From the IMG/VR virus record IMGVR_UViG_3300031963_000406, positions 1 through 38,015 of that record: DNA of 38,015 bases; one strand, written 5' to 3'. The position numbers and the translations under genes were made by a program. Shown piece by piece: positions 15,730 to 22,914 of this stretch. Source of the stretch: a virus. How positions within the stretch are numbered: the first letter of the stretch is position 1; each line of letters starts with the position of its first letter. The notes under the pieces were generated by a model, which worked only from the letters and a program-made list of their open reading frames with translations, was not told the DNA's origin and made no database searches.

Positions 15730-16521
15730 ATGCACCATTACCCGTTTCATCCCGGCGATTACATGCTCGACACGGCCCACTTAGAGCCGTTGGAGGATTT
15801 GGCCTATCGCCGCCTGTTGGACCTGTATTATTCCTCTGAAAGCCCTATCCCACTGGAAACCGAGTTGGTTTCTCGTCGGTTACGTTTGGGTTCCGAAGTG
15901 GTTAGCAAAGTGCTTGCTGAGTTCTTCGAGCACCGCGCAACGGGCTGGCATCAGGCGCGTTGTGACGCTGAAATTGCCGATTACAAGGCCCGTGCGGATC
16001 GAGCAAGGCAGAACGGCAAAAACGGTGGAAGGCCGAAAACACAGGGCAAAAAACCCACCGGGTTATTTCTGGGTTCCGACAAGAAACCAACTGGCAACCC
16101 AGAAGAAACCGAATTGAAAGCTAACCAGAACCAGAACCAGAACCAAGAACCAAATACTAAACCCCTACCCCTTACCGCTCCGGCTCCGCCTGCGCTGGTG
16201 GATGAGCAGAAGCTGGAAGTCGGCTCATGGTTTGGACGCAGAGCATCGACGCAATGGAGCGCGAAGGAACTCAAGGCATGGAAGGCCATTTATCCCGACG
16301 ACCTAGCGGAAGGCATTGCGATCCTGAAAGCGCCCTACGAAGCCAAGGCCAAGTTCACGCGGAAAGATCTTCAAACCTTGCTCAACAACTGGACGGGCGA
16401 GATTGACCGCTGGCGCAACTGGCAGGCTCCCGCTGCATCCGACGTGACGAACCGCCAGCACGACGAACTGCCTGCATTCCTCGAAGACGAGAACGCCATT
16501 TTTCACCCCAAAGCAGCATGA
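15730..16521 (+). CDS. DUF1376 (YdaU-like) replication-associated protein
   Basis: This encodes 263 residues. ATG 15730 begins the conserved block (MHHYPFHPGDYMLDTAHLEP, then DLAYRRLLDLYYSSESPI), and the in-frame region before it adds nothing conserved. Residues 1-85 match DUF1376, a winged-helix-like domain common in phage replication initiators placed before DnaC-type loaders. A basic linker follows (ADRARQNGKNGGRPKTQGKK), then an (NQ)n run from repeated AACCAG codons near 16123-16146, and a C-terminal helical domain (about 165-263) with several Trp. By position it may recognise the origin and hand over to the helicase loader encoded by the next gene (ATGA overlap). Confidence 0.85.
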   Translation: MHHYPFHPGDYMLDTAHLEPLEDLAYRRLLDLYYSSESPIPLETELVSRRLRLGSEVVSKVLAEFFEHRATGWHQARCDAEIADYKARADRARQNGKNGGRPKTQGKKPTGLFLGSDKKPTGNPEETELKANQNQNQNQEPNTKPLPLTAPAPPALVDEQKLEVGSWFGRRASTQWSAKELKAWKAIYPDDLAEGIAILKAPYEAKAKFTRKDLQTLLNNWTGEIDRWRNWQAPAASDVTNRQHDELPAFLEDENAIFHPKAA

Positions 16522-17303
16522 ACCTTCACGACAAAATCGCCCTCATGGCATCGAGAACCCCGGAAACCGGCCTAGAAAGCGTCGATGGCGCTTCGGGCTG
16601 CATTATCCCTGCCGAGTTCCTACAACGCCTAGAAGCCCGGTTTCTGCGCAAATGCGCGGACTGTGGCGACGAGTTCGAGGCGGTCGGATTCCAAGGCTAC
16701 TGCGACGCATGCAGCATCAAGGTGGACGAAAGGGCTGCGCTGCCTCCGGTGCGGAAGCTGGATTCGTCCTGGCCTCGGCTGCATGCCGGCAAGCTCGATG
16801 AAATGACCGGACCCGGCAAGGTCATGGCCGAAAAGCTTGCCCCTCGCATCTTTGGGAACCGGCTGCTGGTTCTGGCCGGCGATCGCGGGCGAGGCAAAAC
16901 GCAGATTGCGGCTTTCATTGCCTATTATCGACTGACCAAAGGCCACGATTCCGGCGTTTACGTCCGCGCCTTTGATCTCCTGACGGCCATTTCTGGCCAC
17001 GACAAGCAGGCACGTCTGTTTGCCTTCCAGCGCATCCCGTTCCTCTGCATTGACGAGGTTCACACCGTCGAGGCGAAACACCTGCCCGTGCTGGAAAGCA
17101 TCATGGATGATCGCTACGGCAACCGGAGGCCGACGATGTTGATAGGCAACTGGATGACACCGGAAGGCATTTGCAGCGGCGAGACGATCAACGGCAGGCG
17201 TATCAACGGCCTAGGCGAGACGATCATGGACCGCATCAACGAGCACACGAAGCACAAGACGGGCGGCGTCGTTTGGTGCCGTTGGGATTCTTACCGCCAG
17301 TAA
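16518..17303 (+). CDS. DnaC-like AAA+ helicase loader with N-terminal zinc finger
   Basis: This encodes 261 residues. An N-terminal zinc finger uses Cys46, Cys49, Cys62 and Cys65 (KCADCGDE and YCDACSIK). The AAA+ core has Walker A GDRGRGKT (121-128) and Walker B FLCIDE (175-180), followed by sensor-like residues near GNWMTPEG and a terminal arginine-rich part. This arrangement is that of DnaC/IstB-type ATPases that load replicative helicase. No helicase gene is present, so the phage presumably loads the host DnaB. The start overlaps the stop of the DUF1376 gene. Confidence 0.9.
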   Translation: MNLHDKIALMASRTPETGLESVDGASGCIIPAEFLQRLEARFLRKCADCGDEFEAVGFQGYCDACSIKVDERAALPPVRKLDSSWPRLHAGKLDEMTGPGKVMAEKLAPRIFGNRLLVLAGDRGRGKTQIAAFIAYYRLTKGHDSGVYVRAFDLLTAISGHDKQARLFAFQRIPFLCIDEVHTVEAKHLPVLESIMDDRYGNRRPTMLIGNWMTPEGICSGETINGRRINGLGETIMDRINEHTKHKTGGVVWCRWDSYRQ

Positions 17304-17317
17304 AACCACAAACAACC

Positions 17318-17947
17318 ATGAGAAACATTAACACACCAAAAACCAAAGTGTATGTGCGCGGCGATGCGTTTGGCGAAAACGCGAGTGAATTTGAGCCGGC
17401 GTGGCTGGTGAGTGTGCGGGCGCTGAGGCACCGGCCGCTGTGCTGGCAGGTGTGGGTGCCGAGGTATGCGGCCTGCTTTGACAAGGTGCCGCCGCACTGC
17501 CTGTATTGGTATGAGCCGGAAAAAGATCACAGGACGCTGGATCTGCATCAAGTCCAGATGTGGGAATGCCTGTCCGGCAGCATCGAGCTGTGGCGGAAAG
17601 ACCAACTCACCGATGTGCCGGTCATCGTGAATTTAGGCAAAGGCCATACCATCCGCGGCCACTACCTGTGGACCATCGACTACATCCCCGAGGGCCAACA
17701 CTTGGGAGTCATCGACACCGCCGATGCGGATTTGCTCGATGAGCACAAGGAGGGGAACGTGGTGCGGCTCAGCAACGGGCAGATCGCCATCTACCCGAAC
17801 AACCGGCTCAAGTGGCTGCCTGTGAGCCTTACGCCCGAAGGTGCCGCGGCACGCATTCCGCAGTGGGAGGCCGCCAGCAATGAGCGCTGGGACGAGTGGT
17901 GGCACGACTCCGATGAGGTGCTGGGAAATGCCAAGTGGGCCTATTGA
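17318..17947 (+). CDS. Trp-rich hypothetical protein with atypical GC-rich composition
   Basis: This encodes 209 residues. ATG 17318 follows the A/C-rich leader gtaaaaccacaaacaacc. The protein is unusually rich in Trp (for example LCWQVWVP, YWYEPEKD and DEWWHDSDE) and acidic at the C-terminus. It looks all-beta with no signal peptide or membrane segment, and I do not recognise a family. Base use differs from its neighbours: 17401-17460 is 44 of 60 G or C (73%) and strongly G-rich on this strand, which suggests recent acquisition. It sits just after the helicase loader and may be an accessory or host-takeover gene. Confidence 0.75.
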   Translation: MRNINTPKTKVYVRGDAFGENASEFEPAWLVSVRALRHRPLCWQVWVPRYAACFDKVPPHCLYWYEPEKDHRTLDLHQVQMWECLSGSIELWRKDQLTDVPVIVNLGKGHTIRGHYLWTIDYIPEGQHLGVIDTADADLLDEHKEGNVVRLSNGQIAIYPNNRLKWLPVSLTPEGAAARIPQWEAASNERWDEWWHDSDEVLGNAKWAY

Positions 17948-17985
17948 GTCTCCAATCCGACACTTGAAGACAACCTTCACATACC

Positions 17986-18303
17986 ATGAGCACGACCTTA
18001 TTTGACCTAAATACATTTCAACCAACTTACCCCTACGCAGCAGGCTACCGCGACACGGACACAAGCCGCGCCGCTGCTGCTACGCTAGATGCGGCTACAA
18101 TCCGCGCCCAGGTGCTCCAGACGTTTCGCACCGTGGGTGCCATGACTGCCGACGAGTGCGCCGAACGCATGGATATGTCCGTGCTCACGATCCGCCCGCG
18201 ATGCACCGAACTCAAACGGCTCGGACACCTGCACGACTCAGGGAAGCGCCGACCGAACGCCTCCGGCAAAAGTGCCATGATCCTTACCACCCGCAAACCA
18301 TAA
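17986..18303 (+). CDS. Winged-helix DNA-binding protein
   Basis: This encodes 105 residues. After a variable N-terminus and the motif YRDTDTSRAAAATLDAATIR, residues about 42-85 form a winged helix: RAQVLQTFRTVGAMTADECA, ERMDMSVLTIRPRCTELKRL, then GHLHDSGKRRPNASGKSA as the wing. Short 'DTSxAAA' winged-helix proteins are frequent in phage replication and control regions. No effector domain is present. It may regulate the early genes or bind near the origin. It is separated by 38 nt from the previous gene with no clear terminator. Confidence 0.8.
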   Translation: MSTTLFDLNTFQPTYPYAAGYRDTDTSRAAAATLDAATIRAQVLQTFRTVGAMTADECAERMDMSVLTIRPRCTELKRLGHLHDSGKRRPNASGKSAMILTTRKP

Positions 18304-18388
18304 ACATCGACACCCCCCCCTGACACCTGCCCGCAACTCGGCATCCCGTGGACGGACCTCCCCATGTGCCTCTGAAACCAACACCACT

Positions 18389-18898
18389 ATGTCACTCTTA
18401 ATTAATCAAATCCAACTCGTCTCCGCCATCTTCACCGAACTGGACCGCCAACACCCAGGCGCACAAGTGTCACCCCGCCAACTCAACGAGTGCATTCGCG
18501 CCGCCAACATCATCGTAGAGGCGATGCGGATCGACGACAAACTGGCCCAGCAAGGAATGGGCCTAGCTGCATGGCTTGCCAGCGATGACACGGGCATCAG
18601 TAGCCTGACGATGGCTGCCGTCATGTATCAGGACGGGCGTTTGCGCGATGCAAAGAACCGATGGTGCCACCCGTGGGACGCCGGCGATTTTGGCCGATGC
18701 CATCGTTTCCTCGAAGCCGTGCCCGGCTCTCGCGACCTGTTGCCCAAGATGCGCGACGTGAGCCCCGTGTGGGCCGCATTGGTGGACCGATGGGACGACA
18801 TCACGGCCCTGTATTTGGAGGAAAAGGCCACGGGCACCAAAGCCCCCAAGTGTTACGCGCTCATCAACGAACTCGTCGAAGCCAATCGCAACAAATGA
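18389..18898 (+). CDS. Hypothetical helical phage protein, 169 residues
   Basis: This encodes 169 residues, helical throughout. Residues 1-70 (LLINQIQLVSAIFTELDRQH, then PRQLNECIRAANIIVEAMR) resemble an oligomerising helical bundle. The C-terminal half has a Trp-rich pattern (WDAGDFGRCHRFLEAV, PVWAALVDRWDDITALY). Similar patterns occur in uncharacterised phage early genes. ATG 18389 follows an A/C-rich leader. The 85 nt before it contain a run of nine C residues near 18310-18318 and no gene. The stop overlaps the next start. Confidence 0.7.
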   Translation: MSLLINQIQLVSAIFTELDRQHPGAQVSPRQLNECIRAANIIVEAMRIDDKLAQQGMGLAAWLASDDTGISSLTMAAVMYQDGRLRDAKNRWCHPWDAGDFGRCHRFLEAVPGSRDLLPKMRDVSPVWAALVDRWDDITALYLEEKATGTKAPKCYALINELVEANRNK

Positions 18899-19101
18899 CC
18901 GATTATGAACGCATCCGCAGCCAGTTCAACGCAACCGCCGTTTGCCACCTCCAACAGCGCCCCGTGCTCGACTACGAGTCTGGATGCGCCTTCATCCAGT
19001 GCGAACGCGGCGACGCCTGCAAGTGCCAACTTCTCGACGGCGAAGGCGGATCAACAACCGCGCTCCTTATCGCATGGCGAACAAAATACGCTGCCCGCTA
19101 A
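18895..19101 (+). CDS. Small Cys-rich hypothetical protein
   Basis: This encodes 68 residues. ATG 18895 overlaps the previous stop (ATGA). Five cysteines (CHLQ, and CAFIQCERGDACKC) could form a small zinc-binding or disulphide-bonded unit. The protein ends in a basic helix (LLIAWRTKYAAR). No family is recognised. Confidence 0.6.
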   Translation: MTDYERIRSQFNATAVCHLQQRPVLDYESGCAFIQCERGDACKCQLLDGEGGSTTALLIAWRTKYAAR

Positions 19102-19122
19102 AACCTGCCCACTTTGCTCTCG

Positions 19123-19551
19123 ATGAAAGCCCATCCAGTTATTTTCAAACAACACGTTCTCGACCTGCGCCAAAAAGGCAAAAGCGCAAGGCAGATTGCA
19201 CGGGAAACCGGCCTGCATTTTGGCACGATCAAAACGTGGCTTTTTCGAGGACATGAATCCCGACATGAATCCAGCACAACAGTAGACAAAATTGCTAGAC
19301 ATGAACCCCGGCATGAACCACACTCTGCCACGTCGTGGCAACAATGCCTTCATTTCGATTCCGCTCACTTGTTCCGCCACGGAAACAGCAAACCCGTTTG
19401 CGCCGACTCGCCCCCCGGCCTCTCCACAACGCCCGGCATGCTCTGGCTGCCGCACGACGGTTGCGTGAGGAAGTGCAAGCGGTGCGCAAAATGGGAGGTG
19501 GAGAACAACCAGCGTCAAGCGACGGCGGGCGCTGGATTTCCGAAACCATAG
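19123..19551 (+). CDS. HTH DNA-binding protein with C-terminal Cys motif
   Basis: This encodes 142 residues. Residues 8-40 hold a clear helix-turn-helix (DLRQKGKSARQIARETGLHF, then GTIKTWLFRG), like the HTH of resolvases, sigma factor region 4 or small terminases. Next comes a repeated basic stretch (RHES and RHEP, two copies each) encoded by spaced direct DNA repeats at 19252-19319. The C-terminus has CVRKCKRCAKW, a possible zinc-binding turn. ATG 19123 is used rather than TTG 19114. It lies among small control genes and could be a transcriptional regulator. Low-complexity DNA in the middle may mark an insertion. Confidence 0.7.
   Translation: MKAHPVIFKQHVLDLRQKGKSARQIARETGLHFGTIKTWLFRGHESRHESSTTVDKIARHEPRHEPHSATSWQQCLHFDSAHLFRHGNSKPVCADSPPGLSTTPGMLWLPHDGCVRKCKRCAKWEVENNQRQATAGAGFPKP
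19252..19319 (+). repeat. Four phased direct repeats of CATGAAYCC
   Basis: Copies of CATGAA(T/C)C(C) begin at 19252, 19264, 19300 and 19312. They form two pairs with 12-nt spacing, and the pairs lie 48 nt apart, so all are multiples of 12. They lie inside the HTH gene in frame and encode RHES and RHEP. They could be iteron-like sites for a DNA-binding protein or simply a coding repeat. Confidence 0.5.
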
Positions 19552-19586
19552 ACAGTTCTCCGAACCGTAATCAACAACCTATATCA

Positions 19587-19850
19587 ATGACTTCAATTCC
19601 CACATCTCTCATCATCAAGTGCTTTAACTCAAGCGGTAGAGACATGCGTGCTGCAGCCACAATCCCCTGTCTTGCAGTCGTCTACCAACTTGAAAAAACT
19701 ACTCTCGACGACGTCGCCACGCGCCTCAACATAGTCAAAACCACTGCACGCGGTTGTCTCATTGCCCTCGAAAAAGCTGGACTAATTACTGTCCAGCGTA
19801 GTTCCAACGGCAACGCAGGCAAAGCTAAAAACATTTATCAAATCAAATGA
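19587..19850 (+). CDS. Small winged-helix regulator
   Basis: This encodes 87 residues. ATG 19587 follows an AT/C-rich leader (cgtaatcaacaacctatatc). Residues about 20-80 are a MarR- or HTH-type winged helix: VVYQLEKTTLDDVATRLN, IVKTTARGCLIALEKAGL and ITVQRSSNGNAGKAKNIYQI for the wing. It is a candidate regulator of the adjacent early or late genes. Its size indicates DNA binding without a ligand domain. The stop overlaps the next gene start (ATGA). Confidence 0.75.
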   Translation: MTSIPTSLIIKCFNSSGRDMRAAATIPCLAVVYQLEKTTLDDVATRLNIVKTTARGCLIALEKAGLITVQRSSNGNAGKAKNIYQIK

Positions 19851-20062
19851 GCACACCACATAAAACCAACAACGGCGACATGCTGAAACTTATGCGCAGG
19901 CTGCATCTTGCCATCACGGCGAGGATGTCCGAAGAAAATCCAAGCGATGATCAGCGCTTGGAATTGCGCCTTGCTTGGGAGGAGGCTGGCAAGTTTTTGG
20001 AAGGCTCCATGCCTTTGGCTCAAACCATGAACACGAACGATAAAGCTGAACTGCGGCCATGA
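19847..20062 (+). CDS. Small hypothetical protein, 71 residues
   Basis: This encodes 71 residues, helical and mildly acidic, with no recognised motif (MLKLMRRLHLAITARMSEEN, RLELRLAWEEAGKFLEGS). It is ATGA-coupled on both sides. Function unknown. Confidence 0.65.
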   Translation: MSTPHKTNNGDMLKLMRRLHLAITARMSEENPSDDQRLELRLAWEEAGKFLEGSMPLAQTMNTNDKAELRP

Positions 20063-20382
20063 AAGACTTTCACCCATGCCAAACGTGCCCGAACTACGGG
20101 AAGTGCGCTACAAACGGAATGGCGTGCGAAAGGCCGTCAGTTCCAGCGGCTGGTTCAGCTTCGGTTGCCGCGATATTGGCCGCCGACACTGGCGACAGTT
20201 CACTCATTCACAATCTCGCCAACCGCGCCCGCGAAATGGAAGCGCTCGCCACCGCGCTAATGCGGACATGCTACGACGAAGCGAATCGCCTAGCAAACCA
20301 CGGCAGCAGCGGACTTGAAAAACTGGTCATGTCGCAACTCTACGATGCCGCCAACGCTGCCAAGGAAAAGCTGAACAAATAG
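20059..20382 (+). CDS. Small protein with N-terminal CxxC...C zinc-type motif
   Basis: This encodes 107 residues. The N-terminus has CQTCPNYGKC and a further Cys (MACERP), suggesting a small zinc knuckle. Residues 45-107 are helical (LIHNLANRAREMEALATALM, LEKLVMSQLYDAANAAKEKL). It is ATGA-coupled to the previous gene and is the last gene before the terminase block. The 87 nt that follow contain short inverted repeats (for example GCAAG/CTTGC near 20423-20438) but no convincing terminator. No family is recognised. Confidence 0.65.
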   Translation: MKDFHPCQTCPNYGKCATNGMACERPSVPAAGSASVAAILAADTGDSSLIHNLANRAREMEALATALMRTCYDEANRLANHGSSGLEKLVMSQLYDAANAAKEKLNK

Positions 20383-20469
20383 CTGAGCCGCAAGCGAGCC
20401 GAGGCGAGTCTGTCGGATCCAGCGCAAGTTCGCCTTGCAAATTACCATTACAAACCACGCATTAACACA

Positions 20470-20874
20470 ATGCCAGCACTCAAAAACCCAAAGCACGAAG
20501 CCTTTGCGCAATCGGTGGCTGCTGGAATGCCAGCAAGCCAAGCCTACATCAAGCACGTCTCTCGAGCTGGAAATTGTTCAAACCGAACAGCGGAGGTCAC
20601 TGGCTCAAAGTTGCAAAACATTTCTGAGGTTAGTCTGAGAATTTCAAAATTAAAAAAAGCCGCTGGTGATATGGCTGACAAGAAATGGCAACTGAATCGG
20701 GAAACGTGGCTTGAACGGCTTGAAGGGCTGGCTACAAAAGCAGAGGCAGCGGAGGATTTTAGTGCGTCAACTAAAGCTCTTACGGAGGTAGGCAAAGCGT
20801 CGGGCTGGTATGAACCGGAGAAACACGAACTCACGATTAACGTCACAATCGGCGGCAACACGGCGGAGGAATAG
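20470..20874 (+). CDS. Probable terminase small subunit
   Basis: This encodes 134 residues. The N-terminal pattern NPKHEAFAQSVAAGMPASQA followed by NRTAEVTGSKLQNISEVSLR is typical of Terminase_2-type small subunits, whose HTH recognises the packaging site. The middle is helical and the C-terminus is a beta-like tail (HELTINVTIGG). It is immediately followed by the large subunit (2 nt gap), the usual order. The family match is by pattern, but the context is strong. Confidence 0.82.
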   Translation: MPALKNPKHEAFAQSVAAGMPASQAYIKHVSRAGNCSNRTAEVTGSKLQNISEVSLRISKLKKAAGDMADKKWQLNRETWLERLEGLATKAEAAEDFSASTKALTEVGKASGWYEPEKHELTINVTIGGNTAEE

Positions 20875-20876
20875 CC

Positions 20877-22208
20877 ATGCAGACTGTTAACTTGACGATC
20901 AACCCGAGGCAACAGTTTCGGCCTTACCTTGAATCGTCTGCACGCTGGTCTGTGCTGGTAGCGCATCGACGGGCAGGAAAAACGGTGGGCGTGGTGCAAA
21001 AGCTCATCAAGTGCGCCCTGACGCACAAGCGCAAAGGGCCGCCGCTCCGGTATGCCTACATTGCGCCGACGCGTGACCAAGCCAAAGACATCGCTTGGGC
21101 TTATCTCAAGGACTACGCGGGCAAGATTCCCGGCACGATCATTAACGAGTCGGAACTCAAGATCACGTTCGTCAACAAGGCGGTGGTCCGTCTTTACTCG
21201 GGCGAGAACTATGAGCGCATGCGCGGCCTCTATTTCGACGGCGTAGTTTCTGACGAGGACGCCGACATTCCTCCGCAGGCTTTCGATTACGTCATTCTTC
21301 CGTGTTTGCTCGATTACGACGGCTGGCATACCCGGATCGGCACGCCGAAGGGCAAAAACGCGTTCTATAAGGCGTTTGTGAAGGCACAAAGCGCACCTGA
21401 TAGCTTTGCTCTCATGCTCAAGGCCAGCGAGTCGGGCATTCTGTCGGAATCCGCTCTTGGGGCTTTACGCTCGCAGCTCACGGCAGAAGCCTACGCGCAG
21501 GAAATGGAATGCGACTTCAACGTCGGCAGGCCGGGGGCGATCTATGCCCGGCTCATCGAGGCCGCCTATCGGGAAAAGCGCATTGTCGAGTTTCCGGTTG
21601 TTGACACGCTCGTTCACACCACTTGGGATTTGGGCAGCCCGTCAAACACAACCGTTTGGTATTGGCAAATTGCAGGCCGGGAAATCCGCGTCATTGACTG
21701 CGATGTGGGTTACATCGAGGGCGTCGAGACTGTGACGCAACGAGTCGCCTGGATGCTGGCAAAAGGCTACGCCTACGGGAAGCACATTCTTCCGCACGAT
21801 GCCGAGCAGACCGAGCGCAGCGGCAGGACGTTCGTGCAAGACTTGCGCGATGCCGGGTTTCAAAACGCCGTTGTTCTTCCTCGAACAGCTGACATCTGGA
21901 ACGGCATTAATGGCCTCAAAGGCTTGTTCCCGTCGATGGTGTTTCACGCTCGCAAATGTGAGAAAGGCATCGAAGCCCTTGAAGCCTACCACACGAAAGA
22001 GGTCGAGCTTGGCAAGCTCATTTCCAGCGAGCCGGTGCATGACTGGTCGAGTCACACGGCAGACGCGGCGCGATACATCGCGGAAGCTCTCGGGTGTGGG
22101 CTGGTGAAGTTCAACACTCAAACGGTGACGCGGGCCTTTGAGGACGACGACGACAAGCCGCGCAACCGCAGGCAAGCAAAATTCAGCTTTGGAGGGTGGA
22201 GACGATGA
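20877..22208 (+). CDS. terL: Terminase large subunit
   Basis: This encodes 443 residues. The N-terminal ATPase has Walker A HRRAGKT (30-36) and Walker B VVSDE (123-127). The coupling motif lies near RIGTPKG. The C-terminal RNase H-like nuclease has candidate metal acids in TTWDLGSPSNT, ILPHDAEQTERSGRT and DWSSHTADAARY. It powers DNA translocation into the capsid through the portal and cuts the concatemer. It is close to terminases of podoviruses with T7-like portals. The length is slightly short but within the family range. It ends with an ATGA overlap to the next gene. Confidence 0.93.
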   Translation: MQTVNLTINPRQQFRPYLESSARWSVLVAHRRAGKTVGVVQKLIKCALTHKRKGPPLRYAYIAPTRDQAKDIAWAYLKDYAGKIPGTIINESELKITFVNKAVVRLYSGENYERMRGLYFDGVVSDEDADIPPQAFDYVILPCLLDYDGWHTRIGTPKGKNAFYKAFVKAQSAPDSFALMLKASESGILSESALGALRSQLTAEAYAQEMECDFNVGRPGAIYARLIEAAYREKRIVEFPVVDTLVHTTWDLGSPSNTTVWYWQIAGREIRVIDCDVGYIEGVETVTQRVAWMLAKGYAYGKHILPHDAEQTERSGRTFVQDLRDAGFQNAVVLPRTADIWNGINGLKGLFPSMVFHARKCEKGIEALEAYHTKEVELGKLISSEPVHDWSSHTADAARYIAEALGCGLVKFNTQTVTRAFEDDDDKPRNRRQAKFSFGGWRR

Positions 22209-22588
22209 CGCCCTACGCTCAAGCCCTCGCGCTTTACCAAGGCGACACGCGGCGCTTCACGGATGAGTTAGAGCAGCATTTTCTGTTCGGCTACGTCGTG
22301 GCGACTCCTGACGCGTTTGCGATGGCAAGGCCGGTGCTGTCCACTTGGGAGCCGTCGAGGATTGCGGACATTGCCGAGGTCGAGCCGTTGGAGACGGCAG
22401 ACGCGTGGTATATCTGGCTGCTGGCTGGCAAACTGTCCGTTGCGGTGCGCTGGCTGCCGGCGGAATTGCCGCTCATCGGCTTGGCTCAACGTGGTAGCCC
22501 GGCGCGTTTTGTGGTATGGGAGCGGTTGAAAAGGCTTGCGGTTAGTGGTAAGGTTGAACGCTATGGTTCGGGCTTGCGCGTCTCCTGA
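22205..22588 (+). CDS. Terminase-adjacent hypothetical protein
   Basis: This encodes 127 residues. ATG 22205 overlaps the terminase stop and has a GGAGG at 22191-22195, one of the few good Shine-Dalgarno matches in this genome. An in-frame GTG at 22196 is possible but less likely. The protein is helical with a hydrophobic middle (ADAWYIWLLAGKLSVAVRWL) and a basic C-terminus (VVWERLKRLAVSGKVERYGS) that looks like part of a winged helix. A packaging or head role is inferred from position only. Confidence 0.7.
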   Translation: MTPYAQALALYQGDTRRFTDELEQHFLFGYVVATPDAFAMARPVLSTWEPSRIADIAEVEPLETADAWYIWLLAGKLSVAVRWLPAELPLIGLAQRGSPARFVVWERLKRLAVSGKVERYGSGLRVS

Positions 22589-22618
22589 TTTCGGTCACAC
22601 TACTGGCCTCTACAATCA

Positions 22619-22651
22619 CTCCGAATCTACGGAGGTATCCCCATGAAATAA
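22619..22651 (+). promoter_or_regulatory. SD-sequestering hairpin with two-codon ORF (Met-Lys-stop)
   Basis: CTCCG (22619-22623) pairs with CGGAG (22630-22634), hiding a GGAGG at 22631-22635. Seven bases later ATGAAATAA forms a complete Met-Lys frame. Strong ribosome-binding sequences are rare here, so this site is conspicuous. It resembles phage minigenes such as lambda bar, but could be a decayed gene start. Confidence 0.4.
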
Positions 22652-22711
22652 CCAACACCGACTGCCCATCATTACCGAGTCGCCGATGGGAGGAAGTAGG
22701 CTCAAGGTATC

Positions 22712-22750
22712 AGCCCCGTGTCTCTGTGAGTGCAGAGAGCGGGGCTTTGT
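22712..22750 (+). terminator. Intrinsic terminator after the packaging genes
   Basis: AGCCCCG (22712-22718) pairs with CGGGGCT (22740-22746), with an inner TCTCTG/CAGAGA stem and a TGAGTG loop, followed by a short T-rich tail (TTTGT). The long GC-rich stem supports factor-independent termination of the upstream transcript. Confidence 0.75.
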
Positions 22751-22884
22751 ATTGCCCGAACGACCAAGATCAGCCATGAAGGCGGGCGATAGATACCCGC
22801 TGACACGACGACTCCGCCCCGCCGAATTGGCTGCATCCTGCTTGTTCTGCTCCGTTGGTGAGAATATGCAAAATGCCGCTTGCG

Positions 22885-22901
22885 TCATAAGCCGCTTATG
22901 A
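22885..22901. promoter_or_regulatory. Operator-like inverted repeat TCATAAG-CCG-CTTATGA
   Basis: A perfect 7-bp inverted repeat with a 3-bp centre lies 13 nt before the start at 22915. It contains or abuts a TATGAT (22897-22902) that resembles a -10 element, although no -35 at normal spacing is evident. It is a good candidate binding site for one of the phage HTH proteins. Confidence 0.5.
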
Positions 22902-22914
22902 TAAAGTCACACAC

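Larger units (their letters stand above)
22589..22914 (+). promoter_or_regulatory. Gene-free structured region between packaging and portal genes
   Basis: This 326-nt stretch has no credible gene. In order it holds: a hairpin CTCCG/CGGAG (22619-22634) that covers a GGAGG; a two-codon frame, ATG AAA TAA (22643-22651), 7 nt after that GGAGG; a CCCATC/GATGGG hairpin (22665-22690); an intrinsic terminator (22712-22750); GCGGG/CCCGC (22782-22800); and a perfect inverted repeat (22885-22901). It looks like a structured 3' end followed by the control region of the next operon. Confidence 0.6.

Noticed and set aside
22616-22901. Open frames on both strands across the gene-free region (22686-22901 plus strand; 22616-22888 minus strand)
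   Set aside because: Both run through the intrinsic terminator and hairpins, lack plausible leaders, and give Arg/Cys-rich sequences with no domain. I treat the region as regulatory.
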